From assembly GCA_003013855.2 (NCBI GenBank), contig PVNU02004149.1:124001-188000 (forward strand): DNA of 64,000 nt, read 5' to 3'. The position numbers were made by a program, and so were the translations under genes. Numbering within the stretch: the first letter of the stretch is position 1; each line of letters opens with the position of its first letter. The notes under the pieces are model-generated. The model was not told where the DNA came from, did no database searches, and saw only the letters and a list, made by a program, of their open reading frames with translations. The stretch is from Liriodendron chinense (Eukaryota > Streptophyta > Magnoliopsida > Magnoliales > Magnoliaceae). This document shows, piece after piece, positions 1 through 9,992 of this stretch.

Positions 1-959
1 TCTGCAAGTTCGTTTAATTGAAGCTTGAGCAGCGAGCTTTCCTTGTTAGAATCAAAATTCATCTTCTTTATCGCCCAATATGCCCTATGTTCCAACTCTA
101 CAGGCAAGTGACAAGCTTTCCCATAGACAAGTCTATAGGGAGACATTCCAATGGGGGTCTTGAAAGCTGTATAGTAAGCTCAGAGCGCATCGGTAAGTCA
201 AAGCGACTAATCCTTGCGATCGGGGTTTACTGTTTTCTCTAAAATATGTTTGATTTCCCTGTTGGATATCTCAGCTTGTCCACTTGTTTGTGGGTGATAG
301 GGAGTGCTCACCTTATGATTAACACCTTATTTCTTCATTAAAGCTTCAAATGGTCGGTTACAAAAGTGAGACCCTCCATCACTAATAATGACTCTAGGTG
401 TTTCAAACTGGGGAAAAAATGTTTTCTTTTAAAAATCTAATGACTGTTTATGGTCATTGTTCCAGCATGATATCACCTCGACCCATTTTAAAACATAATC
501 AACGGCAAGCAAAATATACAAATTTTCAAAAGAAGATGGGAACGGGCCCATGAAATCAATACCCCAACAATAAAAAATTTCGATTGGTAAGATGAGATTG
601 AGTGGCATCATATTCCTATGGGATATTCCTCCTAATTTCTGACAAGGCTCACAAGCCTTACAAAAGTCATGAGTATCTTTGAACGTGGTGGGCCAATAGA
701 ACCCACATTGTAGAATTATAGCTATGGTCTTTTTAGCCGAAAAGTGGCCACCATAGTCCTGGGAGTGACAGAAGAAGATAATACTGTGTTGCTCATCATC
801 CGAAATATATCTCCTTATGATTTGATTGGGACAGTACTTGAACAAGTACGGGTCGTCCCACAGGAATTTTCTTACCTTGTTGAAAAACTTATCCTTATCT
901 TGCTTTTTCCAATGTGTCGAGATTATACATGTAGCAAGATAGTTAGCAATGTTCGCATA
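1..959 (-). pseudogene. Athila-like integrase, partial and degenerate
   Basis: The HHCC zinc-binding domain lies at about 845-620, with the two histidines in the stretch around GGHFSAKKT and the cysteine pair in CKACEPCQ. The first catalytic Asp is in the GIDFMGPF stretch near 560. The second is encoded near 375-395 in a VIISDGGSHF-like stretch, but in a frame broken relative to the zinc domain. Sequence from 250 down to 1 resembles the conserved integrase C-terminal part that follows the DDE core. The N-terminal end continues across the solo LTR at 965-1857. This would catalyse cDNA insertion in an intact element, but is inactive here through frame breaks. Confidence 0.82.
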
Positions 960-1187
960 CCATGTGTTAACGTCAGATTTTGTAATAGGATCCTCCGGTC
1001 GTTCACCTTCTTTCCAACAGGGATTTCTTCCGCCGGACCTGTAAGAAGACAGAAAGCAACTAGGGGTGGCTGGTGTCCAGCCGTTAGCCCTCCGATGCTT
1101 AAGTCAGGCAAAGCAAGAAGAAGAATATCCAAGCAAAACGAGGCTAGAGATTGAATATTGTGTACCTGTATCTTAATGAAGTCTTCT

Positions 1188-1197
1188 CCTTATATAG
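1188..1197 (-). promoter_or_regulatory. TATA box of the family-B solo LTR
   Basis: CTATATAAGG on the minus strand, about two thirds into the LTR, which is where the U3/R border is expected. The B LTR copy near 57967-57976 has the corresponding TATAAATAG. Confidence 0.6.
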
Positions 1198-1537
1198 ATC
1201 TGAAATGATCCAATCTGTTACGCAAGATATCGAGATCCCGCTGATTTCGTGCAAGATACTGAGATTCCGCTGATTTCGTGCAAGATACTGAGATCCCTTT
1301 AGACTCGGAACCACTGAAGAAGATAAGCCCAATCTCGGCCTATACGGGCTGCTGGTACTTGAGGGCTGAGAGATGTCACTACAGAAGAAGCTGTTCGCAT
1401 GTTGGAAGATGGTCGCGAGTCCAAGTGCCCGCTCATTTAGATACGATACCTTTCAACAACTTGTGAGAAGGTATGCTCGCAGGGAAAATACATACTCTCG
1501 AAGCTTTGGTAATCGAGCATCGTTTTTCCTAATATGA

Positions 1538-1800
1538 GAGTCGCGAACAAACGTTCTCGATAGTCGGATAGACATGCTCGCGGGGTCGGCGCATCATCAG
1601 AATGTACGAGTCGCGAACAGACGTGCTCGATAGTCGGATAACGGTACTCGCGAGGTCGGAGTATCTTCAGAATATGCGAGTCGCGGGCAGACGTGCTCGA
1701 TAGTCGGATAAAGGTACTCGCGAGGTCGGAGTATCTTCAGAATATGCGAGTCGCGAACAAACTTTCTCAATAGTCGAATAGAGGCGCTCACGAAACCTGG
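1538..1800. repeat. 70-bp tandem repeat inside the family-B LTR
   Basis: The anchor GAGTCGCG recurs at 1538, 1608, 1678 and 1748, an exact 70-bp period over nearly four units. Each unit has a CTCGATAGTCGGATA stretch and a CTCGCGAGGTCGGAGTATC stretch. The repeat lies in the U3 part of the LTR, upstream of the TATA box in the minus reading. Confidence 0.9.
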
Positions 1801-1862
1801 ATATCATGAAGATAATATGAAGCCTCGAGCAGATCTCCGCTAATTTTGACTATAACACCATG

Positions 1863-3315
1863 GTAATTGGGAGACTTTGAATAGTTGTTCATCGGGGAAC
1901 ATGTCATTGATCGCGGTTGTCTCAAGGGAGTCGGTGAGAACAAGTCTAGAGAGATGGTCAGCCACAACGTTTTCTACTCCCTTTTTGTCTCATATCTCTA
2001 TGTCTAATTCCTGGAGTAGGAGGATCCATCTCAACAGGAGCGGCTTAGCATCCTTTTTAGAAAGAAGGTACTTAAGCGCAGCATGATCAGTAAATATGAT
2101 GATCTTGGATCTAATCAAGTAGGACCTAAACTTGTCCAAAGCAAAAACTACAACTAAGAGTTCTTTTTCTATGGTTGTGTAGTTCGCTTAGGCTAAGTTT
2201 AGAGTTCTACTTGCATAGTAGATAACGTATGTCTTCTTCTCTTTTCTCTGGCCTAAAACTGCCCCAATAGCGTAGTCACTAACATCGCACATAATCTCAA
2301 AAGGAAGGCTCCAATCAGGTGGTTGCATTATAGGAGCACATGTCAACATATCCTTGAGTTTGACAAAGGCATTTTGACAATCTTCATTCCACTCAAATGA
2401 GTTTTCCTTTTGAAGGAGGTTACATAAAGGACGAGAGAGGGAACTAAAGTCTTTTATGAACCTTCTATAGAATCTGGTGTCCTAAGAAGGACCGCACATC
2501 TCGTACACTCTTAGGTAGTGGAAGGTTAGAGATAAGATCGATTTTAGCCTTGTCCACCTCGATTCCTTTGGTTGAGATAATGTGACCAATGACTATTCCT
2601 TTTTAAATCATGAAGTGACATTTCTCCCAATTCAGCACGAGGTTCTTCTCTTCACATCTTTTTAAAATTGATTTTAAGTGCATGAGGCACTCATCAAAAT
2701 CACAACCAAATACCGAGAAGTCATCCATGAAAACTTTAAGAATTGTTTCCATCATGTTAGAAAAAATGCTCAACATGCAACTCTGAAACGTGGCAGGAGC
2801 ATTACACAGTCTAAATGGCATCTTTCGATAGGCAAAAGTGCCGAATGGACATGTGAATGTTGTCTTCTCTTAGTCCTCAAGGGACATCTCTATTTGGTTA
2901 TACCCTGAGTATCCATCGAGGAAGCAAAAGTGGGAATGACCCGCCAACCTTTCTAAAATTTGTTCAACAAATGGTAAGGGGAAGTGGTCGTTCCTCGTGA
3001 CTGTGTTTAGCTTCTAGTAGTCAATGCACATTCTCCAACCAGTTGTGACTCTGGTTGGCACGAGTACATTATTGGCATTGGCAACAATAGTTATTCCGGA
3101 TTTCTTAAGCACCACTTGAGTTGGACTCACCCATTGACTATCGGATATTGGGTAGATGATACCCACATCCAATAGTTTCAACACCTTGGCCTTAACCACC
3201 TCCTTCATATATGGGTTGAGGCGACTTTATGGTTGCCTAGATTGTCTTCGCATTCTCCTCAAGGTATATGCAATGAGTATAAATCAAGGGGTCTATGCCT
3301 TTGAAATTCGCAATT
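1863..3315 (-). pseudogene. Athila-like reverse transcriptase and RNase H, degenerate
   Basis: The RT N-terminal part is readable at 3208-3014 (entry segment around MKEVVKAKVLKLLDVGIIYP, then the WRMCIDY stretch). The palm is at 2821-2603, with the PF-LCNAPATFQ signature and the catalytic FMDD at about 2720-2731. The remaining 1863-2600 encodes connection/RNase H sequence in broken frames and joins integrase across the solo LTR. The upstream end is cut at 3315 by the copia insertion, in the pre-RT segment. Multiple stops and frameshifts make it inactive. Confidence 0.82.
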
Positions 3316-3715
3316 TGTTAGTACACCTTATTTTGTCAATTAACGTGTTGGTTGGTCGCGTCTTGTCGTGTGAGCCCCGGTCGAAGATTTGAAGATCAAG
3401 ACTTAAAGAATATGCTTCTTCCATTGCTCAAGCTCAAGCTGAAACAAGATCTCAGGTAAGTTGCATATAAATCGACCGTAAGAAACCCAAAACATCAAAG
3501 AATGGCGTAATGACTCACCTATCTTATCCCATTCCCTCTCGACCCTTGCACAAGTTGATCAGACTTGTGGTCCATGGCTGGTGCAAATCGTAACGGAAGA
3601 TATGTCCAAAGATTGGACCCCATGCACCAAATCACTTCATGCCTCATCCTTGAAAGTGATCCACTGCTGTGTTGTAGGACCTGATCCAGCAAAACCTGCT
3701 GTGACAAGTTCATCT

Positions 3716-4175
3716 AGACAGCCGACCGGTCTTGATTAGTCGGCCAAAACTTCAAAGTTCATCCAGCAACCTTGCTATAATAACGTTGTCTAGACAGCCG
3801 ACTGGTCTTGACCGGTCGGCCAGGCTCATCAACACAACAGCACTTGCTGTGATAATTACAGCTGAGCAGCCGATCGGTCTTGACCGGTCGGCCAGGTATA
3901 TCAAAGTGATTAGAAACCTTACTGGAAGGTTTTTAGCTGAACAGCCGATCGGTCTTGACCGGTTGGCCAGAAGAACAAATCCGTCCAGCAAGCTCAGCCA
4001 ACCGATCTTGACCGGTCGGCCTGTTTTCATTATATACTTCCAGTAAGCTCAGCCCACCGGTCTTGACCGATCGGCCTGTATAGTTGATATATCCAGCAGG
4101 GTAAACCGACCGGTCTTGACCGGTCGGACAGACCCAGATGTGGCCCAAGTTTTTGAATTGCGACCGGTCCGTCCG
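3716..4175. repeat. Array of paired ACCGGT palindromes in the copia LTR
   Basis: About eight units are spaced 50-75 bp apart, most of the form ACCGGTCTTGACCGGT with variants (ATCGGT, ACTGGT). The two 6-bp palindromes in a unit start 10 bp apart. Related, independently diverged units occur in the copia solo LTR near 54300-54640 and, with 12-bp spacing, in the Athila-like LTRs. Units lie upstream of the TATA box, in U3. Confidence 0.9.
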
Positions 4176-4247
4176 ACTAGTTGAGACCTCTCTCTTACAA
4201 GTCAGACGTGACCATTTTTTATCCGTTGGGGCCATCATTTGGGGCTC

Positions 4248-4253
4248 TATATA
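4248..4253 (+). promoter_or_regulatory. TATA box of the copia LTR
   Basis: TATATA in the context CTCTATATAGCC lies just downstream of the palindrome array, in the middle of the LTR. The reverse-oriented copia LTR has a comparable element near 54246-54255. Confidence 0.55.
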
Positions 4254-5257
4254 GCCATATCTTGAGGTCTTTCTTGACATGCATTCAACACCCTTCAAGA
4301 GCTAAGAGAGAGAGCTTTTACTCATATCCTCCTACCCTCTTTGCTCTTAACTCCCTTGAGTTCATCATTCAAACCTAGCCATTAATGGCTTATCATTGAG
4401 TATTCAAAGCTCGGTTTGAAGTATGAACTCAAGATCTTCATTCATGGCTGACCTACCTTCGGAATATCTTTATGAGGTCGTTTATAGCCATTGAATGCTT
4501 GAAGTTTGGTAATTCCCTCATAACCATTGCATTGAATAGGCAAGAGGAACTTGACCAACTCTCTCCCAACTACCCGGCATAATCATAATCACATCATTTG
4601 CATCGGTAGCTGATCTTGGGAGCATAAAGAGAAGCTGAAGCACGTGGAGCTAAAGCTACTCATCAAAGGCATCGAATCAGGGCTCAATCGTCTAAGTATC
4701 TCTAGTATTTGAGAGTCCATTTATTGAATCACTATTCCCTGGATTGGGAAACTCCGGCAAGAGTGTACGTGACCGTCCTTGGATTAGGATTGGTGAGAGT
4801 TTGAGATCCAAACTCGTCAAGTCCCTGTATTGGGCCATCGGCGGATGGTAAACGCGGTCCTAGATAAAAGGATGTCAAGGTTGATGGTTAACCTGATTTA
4901 AAACCAAGATTATAGTGAAATCCGGTGGTCTCATAGGTTGAGATCGTGAACCGGGAGTAGAGTAGGGAAACCAAACCACTATAAATCATTGTGCATTGTG
5001 AGATTGAATGATTGCTATGTGTTGAATGGTTTAGTCAATCATGAATGCTAACTGTATGATGAAATGCCTATGATAGTCCTTGCTTATAAATTCATCATAT
5101 AATTTCCTTAAATATTATTGTAATAATCTTGATTCCTAAGATTGACTTGATTAGTTTTTAATTGTAATTGGAAATTCAAAAAGTCCTATTCACCCCCCTC
5201 TAGGTCATTAGGCATATCTCCGAGTATCTTTACAAACGGTAAAACTGCAATTTCAAC

Positions 5258-5269
5258 TGGTATCAAAGC
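5258..5269 (+). other. Primer binding site, initiator tRNA-Met type
   Basis: TGGTATCAAAGC lies two bases after the LTR end. It differs at one base from the usual plant copia primer site TGGTATCAGAGC. It fixes the LTR 3' border and the orientation. Confidence 0.9.
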
Positions 5270-5326
5270 GGGTTCCTCCGCTCAGGTTTAAAAACCCGGA
5301 GTAAGATCCTAAGAGAACTTGAAAAT

Positions 5327-5837
5327 ATGTCTAGAGAGGACTCTACATCCGTTACTAAGCCTCCCTTCTTTGATGGGTCAAACTATCCATATTGGAAAGC
5401 CCGAATGTGCATCTTTTTGGAATCTATTGATTTAGACGTGAGGGACATGATTGATATTGGATATAAACCCCCAATGGACATTATATGTAAGGAAGGTGAA
5501 CCGGATGTCCTCAAGCCAAGAGATAAGGCGATGTGGACCGATTATGATAAAGCTCAACGTGTTCATAATGCCAAAGGCCTGTATGCCATTTTTTGTTCAG
5601 TGTCTAAAGATGAATTTGGTCGGATTCAAAATTGCACAACCAGTAAGCAGGCATGGGACATTCTTGAAGTTACTCATCAAGGAACAAGCATTGTTAAAAG
5701 CTCAAAACTTCAGCGCCTCTCTACACAATTTGAATATATTACTATGGAGGAGCATGAAACATTTACTGATTTCTATACCAAACTGAACAAGATCACAAAT
5801 GAAATATGGGGCTTAGAGGATCCTGTTCCAGAGAATA
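5327..5837 (+). pseudogene. Copia Gag N-terminal part (UBN2/DUF4219-type), truncated
   Basis: The ATG at 5327 follows the primer site by about 60 bp. The protein begins with the FFDGSNYPYWKARM motif typical of plant copia Gag and continues with the helical domain (TSKQAWDILEVTHQGT, LQRLSTQFEYITM). The copia frame runs to about codon 170 (PVPEN) and then enters unrelated antisense Athila sequence, so the nucleocapsid part and pol are missing. In an intact element it would form the cytoplasmic virus-like particle shell. Confidence 0.88.
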
Positions 5838-6834
5838 GATATTGTCGGACAACCAGGGTCTTTGTATTCTTGGGCATCCCGTGATTTATAATGGCACTTA
5901 CATTCTCTGTCAAAAATGCCTTCTTTTGCACATGTATTTTTCTTTTCACCATGCAAAGGTCTTTTAAAAATTTAGCATATGACGGTATTTGTTTAATTGC
6001 ATCCAACAATGGAATGTTGATTTTGACTTGCTTGAAAACCTCCAAAAATTCCTGATATTTATCTTGAGGTTTGGCTGAAATCAAGCGTTGGGGGAATGGA
6101 GCAACGGGCTTATATTCTTTCAATGGTTCTTTCTCATTCATGGCGGTGCTAGGTCCATCATCCTCTTTGGAAGATACCGGATCATCAGGCGTTGAGACCT
6201 TCACCGGGTCAGATTTTTCAATAACTTTACCACTTCTAAGAGTGGTGATGGCCTTAGCATGTTCCATGTGTTGGTTAGAGGAACTAAGCATGCTTATTTC
6301 ACCTTGTGATTTTGGATTTGGTAAGGGTTGGGCTGGAAGAATCCCTTCCCTTGCGTTTAAGCGAGCCTTGATTTCCTCCACCGAATTTTTAAGCTCAAAC
6401 ATTATCGTATGGTTTGATTGATTTATTTGAGCTTGACCTTCCATGAATGCTTTCAATGTATCCTCTATAGGCATTTGAGGTGGGGCCATAGGAAATTGCA
6501 TTGGGAACCCCTCTTGAGGATTACTTTGGTTGGTTCCATTTGCCCAATTGAAGTTAGGGTTGTTTCTCCAACTAGAATTGTTCGTGTTTGGATTTGGAGT
6601 AGTAAAAAGTCATTGATAACTATTCAAAGCATTCGATTGTTCATATAAAAGTTCTCGAAACGCATAAATTGTTGGACAATCTGGCGTTTGATGTACATTA
6701 GAAGTACAAATATCACAAATAGTTTCAACGGTCTCCCTTTGTTGGGTTGTATCCACTTTCCTTAATTCCATCTCCTCGACCTTTCGTGTGAGATTAACCA
6801 CTCTAGAACCTAGATCATCTTTCTCATTTAAAAC
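5838..6834 (-). pseudogene. Athila Gag C-terminal part and start of protease region
   Basis: A zinc-knuckle-like C-x2-C-x4-H-x4-C motif (CDICTSNVHQTPDC) is at about 6730-6690. It is followed by an Asn/Pro-rich linker, then the Athila segment with TTLRSGKV and the PFPQRL...PSYAKFLKDL stretch that precedes protease. The sequence stops near 5838, just before the catalytic DTG/DLG motif would appear, because the copia fragment replaces it. A stop codon at 6835 separates this from the gag ORF upstream. Confidence 0.85.
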
Positions 6835-7731
6835 TTAAATTTCTCCCTTTTCCTTGGCTTGGGGTTGTTTTGAACTTGTCGGCTTAAATGTATCCCATGA
6901 TTGTGTGTTTTCAGCCAACATGTCAAAATAGTCCCAAGCTTCCTCCGTTTCCTTGTTCATGAACTCCCCATTGCACATCATCTCCACAAATTGGCGCATG
7001 GTTGAGTGTAATCCATCATAGAAAAAACTAATCAACCTCCACCGTTCATAGCCACGATGTGGGCATGTGTTTAATAGCTCATTATACCTTTCCCAACATT
7101 GGAAAAAAGTTTCATCTACTTTTTGGGCGAAGTTCATTATGGCCCTTCTTAGTGCATTGGTTCGATGAGTAGGAAAGAATTTTTTTAGAAACTCCCGAGT
7201 AATCTCAGCCCATGTCCCAATAGACCTTGGCCTTAAGGAATGAAGCCATGATTTGGCCTTCTCTTTCAAGAAAAAAGGGAATAATTTGAGTTTTATAGTA
7301 TCCTTGGTTACATTGTCGTAGTTTATTGTGGCGATAACCTCTTCGAACTCTTTAATGTGTAGATGAGCGCTCTCAGAGTCGAGTCTATGGAATCTAGGAA
7401 GAAGTTGGATCAACCCCGGTTTAAAATTAATATTTCCCACATTGTGAGGGAAAATTATGCAAGAGGGAGTACTTGTCCTAGCTGGTTGTAAATAGTCACG
7501 TAAAGTTCTAGGTTGAGGTACATCCCCCACTTCATTCTCATCCAATTCAGTAAGGTTTTGGGCTTGATTTTGATGTTGATTAGCCCCTTGATTTGGTTGA
7601 TTTTCAGCCATCTCTCTAGTAATTTCAGGAAAATTTTGACATTTTCTAGCATGAGGTTCTCTATCAATCCCTTCAACAATTACTCCGTCATGAATGAGTC
7701 GGTTATTTGAATCCCGAGCCCAATGTGGCAT
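6835..7731 (-). CDS. Athila-like Gag, N-terminal and capsid part
   Basis: A 298-codon open frame with the ATG at 7731. It has an Asn/Gln-rich N-terminus and then the retrotransposon gag fold from about residue 105: FHRLDSESAHLHIKEFEEV, LFPFFLKEKAKSWLHSL, and the FLKKFFPTHRTNALRRAI stretch. Gag would assemble the particle that packages the element RNA. The stop after the GEI residues looks secondary, because matching gag sequence with the zinc knuckle continues downstream. The start is supported by the leader and primer site about 610 bp upstream. This is the best-preserved frame of the element. Confidence 0.85.
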   Translation of the reverse strand: MPHWARDSNNRLIHDGVIVEGIDREPHARKCQNFPEITREMAENQPNQGANQHQNQAQNLTELDENEVGDVPQPRTLRDYLQPARTSTPSCIIFPHNVGNINFKPGLIQLLPRFHRLDSESAHLHIKEFEEVIATINYDNVTKDTIKLKLFPFFLKEKAKSWLHSLRPRSIGTWAEITREFLKKFFPTHRTNALRRAIMNFAQKVDETFFQCWERYNELLNTCPHRGYERWRLISFFYDGLHSTMRQFVEMMCNGEFMNKETEEAWDYFDMLAENTQSWDTFKPTSSKQPQAKEKGEI

Positions 7732-8341
7732 GCAAATCCTAAAAGAATGAAACAGAAAAGAATTCTTCCTTCCTTCCTTTACTCCTCTCTAAGACCGAAG
7801 CACAAGGTGTCTTGTAATGGCTGAACCAGAAGCAAGGATAGAGACCGATTTCTCTTGGTCAATAGGGATTCAGAGAACTCCCCACCCACTCTTTGAGTCT
7901 TTTGAGAAAAGTGCAGGAAAAGAAAGAAGAAGAATAGGATTGAGAAGAGAAATCTCTGAGCACAAAGTGATCCAAAACGGCAGTGCCGACCAATAGGAAT
8001 CAAGGCGGCACAAGGCCAACCTATCAGAGATCCAAAAGGAGTCTCCACCCACTCTACAAGAGATGAATATGATATGAATGAATAGGAGGAGAAGAAGAAG
8101 AGTGAGGTTAGAAGGATAAAACTTGATTTGAGAACTTAAGATGCCTACTTCTTCTTCAACTTCCTAAAAATCCCTGAATTGTAGATCTATGTTAGAATCC
8201 TGCCAAAAAATCAAAACAAACTAAGTTAGTATTCTGATATTAAAAGAAATTTTAGCCTAGAAAGCAAAACAAATCCTAAACCTATTTTAACACAATCTCA
8301 ACTAAAAGCTATCAGAAAATTCTAAAAATACCGCATAGAAC
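7732..8341 (-). other. Athila leader between primer site and gag
   Basis: About 610 bp of untranslated leader. Short open frames on both strands show no recognisable domain and lie in A/G-rich sequence. I see nothing else in it. Confidence 0.6.
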
Positions 8342-8359
8342 TCCCCGGCAGCGGCGCCA
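8342..8359 (-). other. Primer binding site, tRNA-Asp type
   Basis: On the minus strand it reads TGGCGCCGCTGCCGGGGA, one base from the Athila-type site TGGCGCCGTTGCCGGGGA, complementary to the 3' end of plant tRNA-Asp. It lies six bases after the LTR end and fixes the orientation of the element. Confidence 0.93.
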
Positions 8360-9408
8360 AAAACTTGTTCACTCCCCAAGTGTAGGGTTGCGAAGTAGTA
8401 ATAATTCAGAAAGACCGAGTATCTTTCCCACAGAGATTTATGAATGGGTATTCTCAGAATTTGTCTAAAATAACTAATAATTAAGATCCTATTAAGAACT
8501 AAAGCTGGAAAATAGTGAGTTAAGTTTAAACAGTGAATGTGTAAGGTAATATCAATCTAAAAAGGCACTAGAGCGCCAAGGATCCACTTTTGATAAGTTT
8601 CAATGCATAAACACAACTAGATCTCCCATAACTCAATCGGAATCGAATTCATATCTCTATCCGATCGGAATATAGAGCTGTTCAATCAACAATTATCTAA
8701 AACAGTTGCTCATTCATTGATTCGATTCCCACAACAATGCTCAGGCCTTGGGCACACTCAATTGTGTAAGCCAAGCCTCTTTCCAATCTAGTTGAGATTC
8801 ACAATCATAGCTTTCATCAAATCTTGTCACTAGACTCGATTATAACCAATGATTAGAACTCTAATTAAATCAAAATCAACCAGCAAACAACTATTTCAAA
8901 TTATAACAAAAGATAAGAACTTTAGTTGAATGAGTTCCCACATGAAGATCAAGCCATTGTACACATGGTAATCAAAGGGTCTACCATGCCCGGAGTCGAT
9001 GATAGATCAATAAACTACACAAGCATAACCAATGCTCAGAAGATAAGCTACTAAGTTTAGAATCACTAAGAATCACATGAGCCCGGAGTCATCAAGAGAT
9101 CAAAGCAAAACCAAACTAGTACTTGATTCAAACTCATATTGAACTAATTTCTTCAATTAAAACATAAAAAGAAAACCTAGGTTGCATCAATCCATTAAAA
9201 ACGAATCAAAAGCTTCACCTCTTAGCCCTAGCTAAGAGGTTTTAGTTCATCTCTAACATCCTTGAACTAGAAGCCTCAAAAACATAAAAACAACTAAAAC
9301 AAGAAGAAAAACTAGGAAAACTTGAAGTAGAATCCATCTCCTAAGCTTCCTTGATGATCCCCTCGTCCTAGCATGCCTGGGTATGAAGAGGAGAAGTCCT
9401 ATTTATAG

Positions 9409-9418
9409 ATTGGCGCGA
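9409..9418 (-). promoter_or_regulatory. TATA box of the Athila-like LTR
   Basis: CTATAAATAG on the minus strand lies just downstream of the palindrome array in the direction of transcription. Confidence 0.6.
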
Positions 9419-9492
9419 AAGATTCCCGATTGCGCAAGGAAATACACGGTTGCACAGAGAAAATCGGAGCTTTGCGTCCAAGCTGTTACGCT

Positions 9493-9740
9493 GACGACCG
9501 GTCATACGACCAGTCGTGGCCTGTGGACGACCGGTCGCACTACCGGTCGCAAAACTGCTAAAACAGTCGAGTGACTTCTCATAATTTCAGAACCCAGATT
9601 TTATTTTAAGGACCGGTCGCACGACCGGTCTGAGTAGTGGACGACCGGTCGCACGACCGGTCGTGGGTAGTCTAACAAACTTTGGGCAGCAGGGTCTCTT
9701 CTGTTGAATAGTCGGACCGGTCGGACGACCGGTCCTAGGC
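9493..9740. repeat. ACCGGT palindrome array in the Athila-like LTR
   Basis: Five units of the form GACCGGTCGCACGACCGGTC, with the ACCGGT palindromes starting 12 bp apart. One unit has ACCAGT and the last has a GGACG spacer. The array sits in U3, as in the copia LTR, but with 12-bp instead of 10-bp spacing. Confidence 0.9.
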
Positions 9741-9992
9741 TTTGGATGAGCGGTCGTGGGTATATTTCTTTGTCTTCTTTTCCTCTCTCCTTTGCTTCTT
9801 TCTACCATCCTTTCATGCTTAGTCTTGTGATCTTCAATACTTGTAAATAGTATCTTTAAGCCTTCAATCAGTGAAATCTCCATCTTGTTCCTACAATCAC
9901 AAATCATGTATTAGAATAGTCCTTTAAACATGTAAATCGTACATAATGAGTGATGAATTGGGGTTAGAATATGCACAATTAAGAGCTCAACA

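Larger units (their letters stand above)
965..1857 (-). mobile_element. Solo LTR of Tat family B with duplicated target site
   Basis: The boundaries are TGTTAACGTC on the left and GACTATAACA on the right (plus strand), and both flanks carry CCATG (960-964 and 1858-1862), a perfect 5-bp target duplication. Read on the minus strand the LTR matches the split LTR of element B (11114-11215 and 57571-58190), including the start TGTTATAG and the stretch near its 3' end. It sits in the Athila pol gene just upstream of integrase. It has no internal sequence, so it arose by LTR-LTR recombination. Length is 893 bp. Confidence 0.92.
3316..5255 (+). repeat. Copia 5' LTR
   Basis: It starts TGTTAGTACACC and ends TTTCA two bases before the primer site. 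The start matches the reverse complement of 54977 (TGTTAGTGCAC), and both copies share a CACCCCC-rich stretch near the 3' end (5190 here; about 53030 there). It contains a polymerase II TATA box near 4248 and an array of ACCGGT palindromes. The exact 3' end rests on the position of the primer site. Confidence 0.85.
3316..5837 (+). mobile_element. Truncated Ty1/copia element: 5' LTR, primer site and gag start
   Basis: A 1.94-kb LTR is followed at once by an initiator-Met-type primer site and the first ~170 codons of a copia Gag. After about 5837 the sequence switches to minus-strand Athila gag/protease. The rest of the copia element and the Athila protease core are absent, so a deletion joined the two. 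No target duplication can therefore be expected. A related copia LTR lies at about 52949-54977 in reverse orientation. Confidence 0.85.
1..9992 (-). mobile_element. Athila-lineage Ty3/gypsy retrotransposon, cut by the left window edge
   Basis: Read on the minus strand this is LTR, tRNA-Asp-type primer site, leader, gag, zinc knuckle, RT-RNase H and integrase, the gypsy order. The LTR is 8366-9992 with TGTT...AACA ends; the element leaves the window at base 1, so the 3' LTR is not seen. The gag and the primer site are typical of the Athila clade. Two later insertions interrupt it: a family-B solo LTR at 965-1857 and a truncated copia element at 3316 to about 5837. The copia junction replaces the protease core, so a stretch of Athila has been lost there. 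The element abuts an A-family sequence at 9993, into which it probably inserted. Stops and frameshifts show that it is not functional. Confidence 0.9.
8366..9992 (-). repeat. Athila-like 5' LTR
   Basis: On the minus strand it starts TGTTGAGCTC and ends GAGTGAACA, 1627 bp, with inverted TGTT/AACA ends. The start matches the solo LTR at 60120 (TATTGAGCTC), and the end has the same TACACTTGGGG stretch as the LTRs ending at 61680 and 62624. It holds an ACCGGT palindrome array in U3. The flank after 9992 is A-family sequence; the partner target copy would be outside the window. Confidence 0.9.

Noticed and set aside
3716..4175. CRISPR-like array
   Set aside because: Units are palindrome pairs within a plant LTR with uneven spacing and related spacers; the context is eukaryotic and no cas gene is present.
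1..9992. Endogenous pararetrovirus
   Set aside because: The integrase, tRNA-Asp primer site, LTRs and gag type all fit an Athila gypsy element; no movement-protein or coat-type domain is seen.
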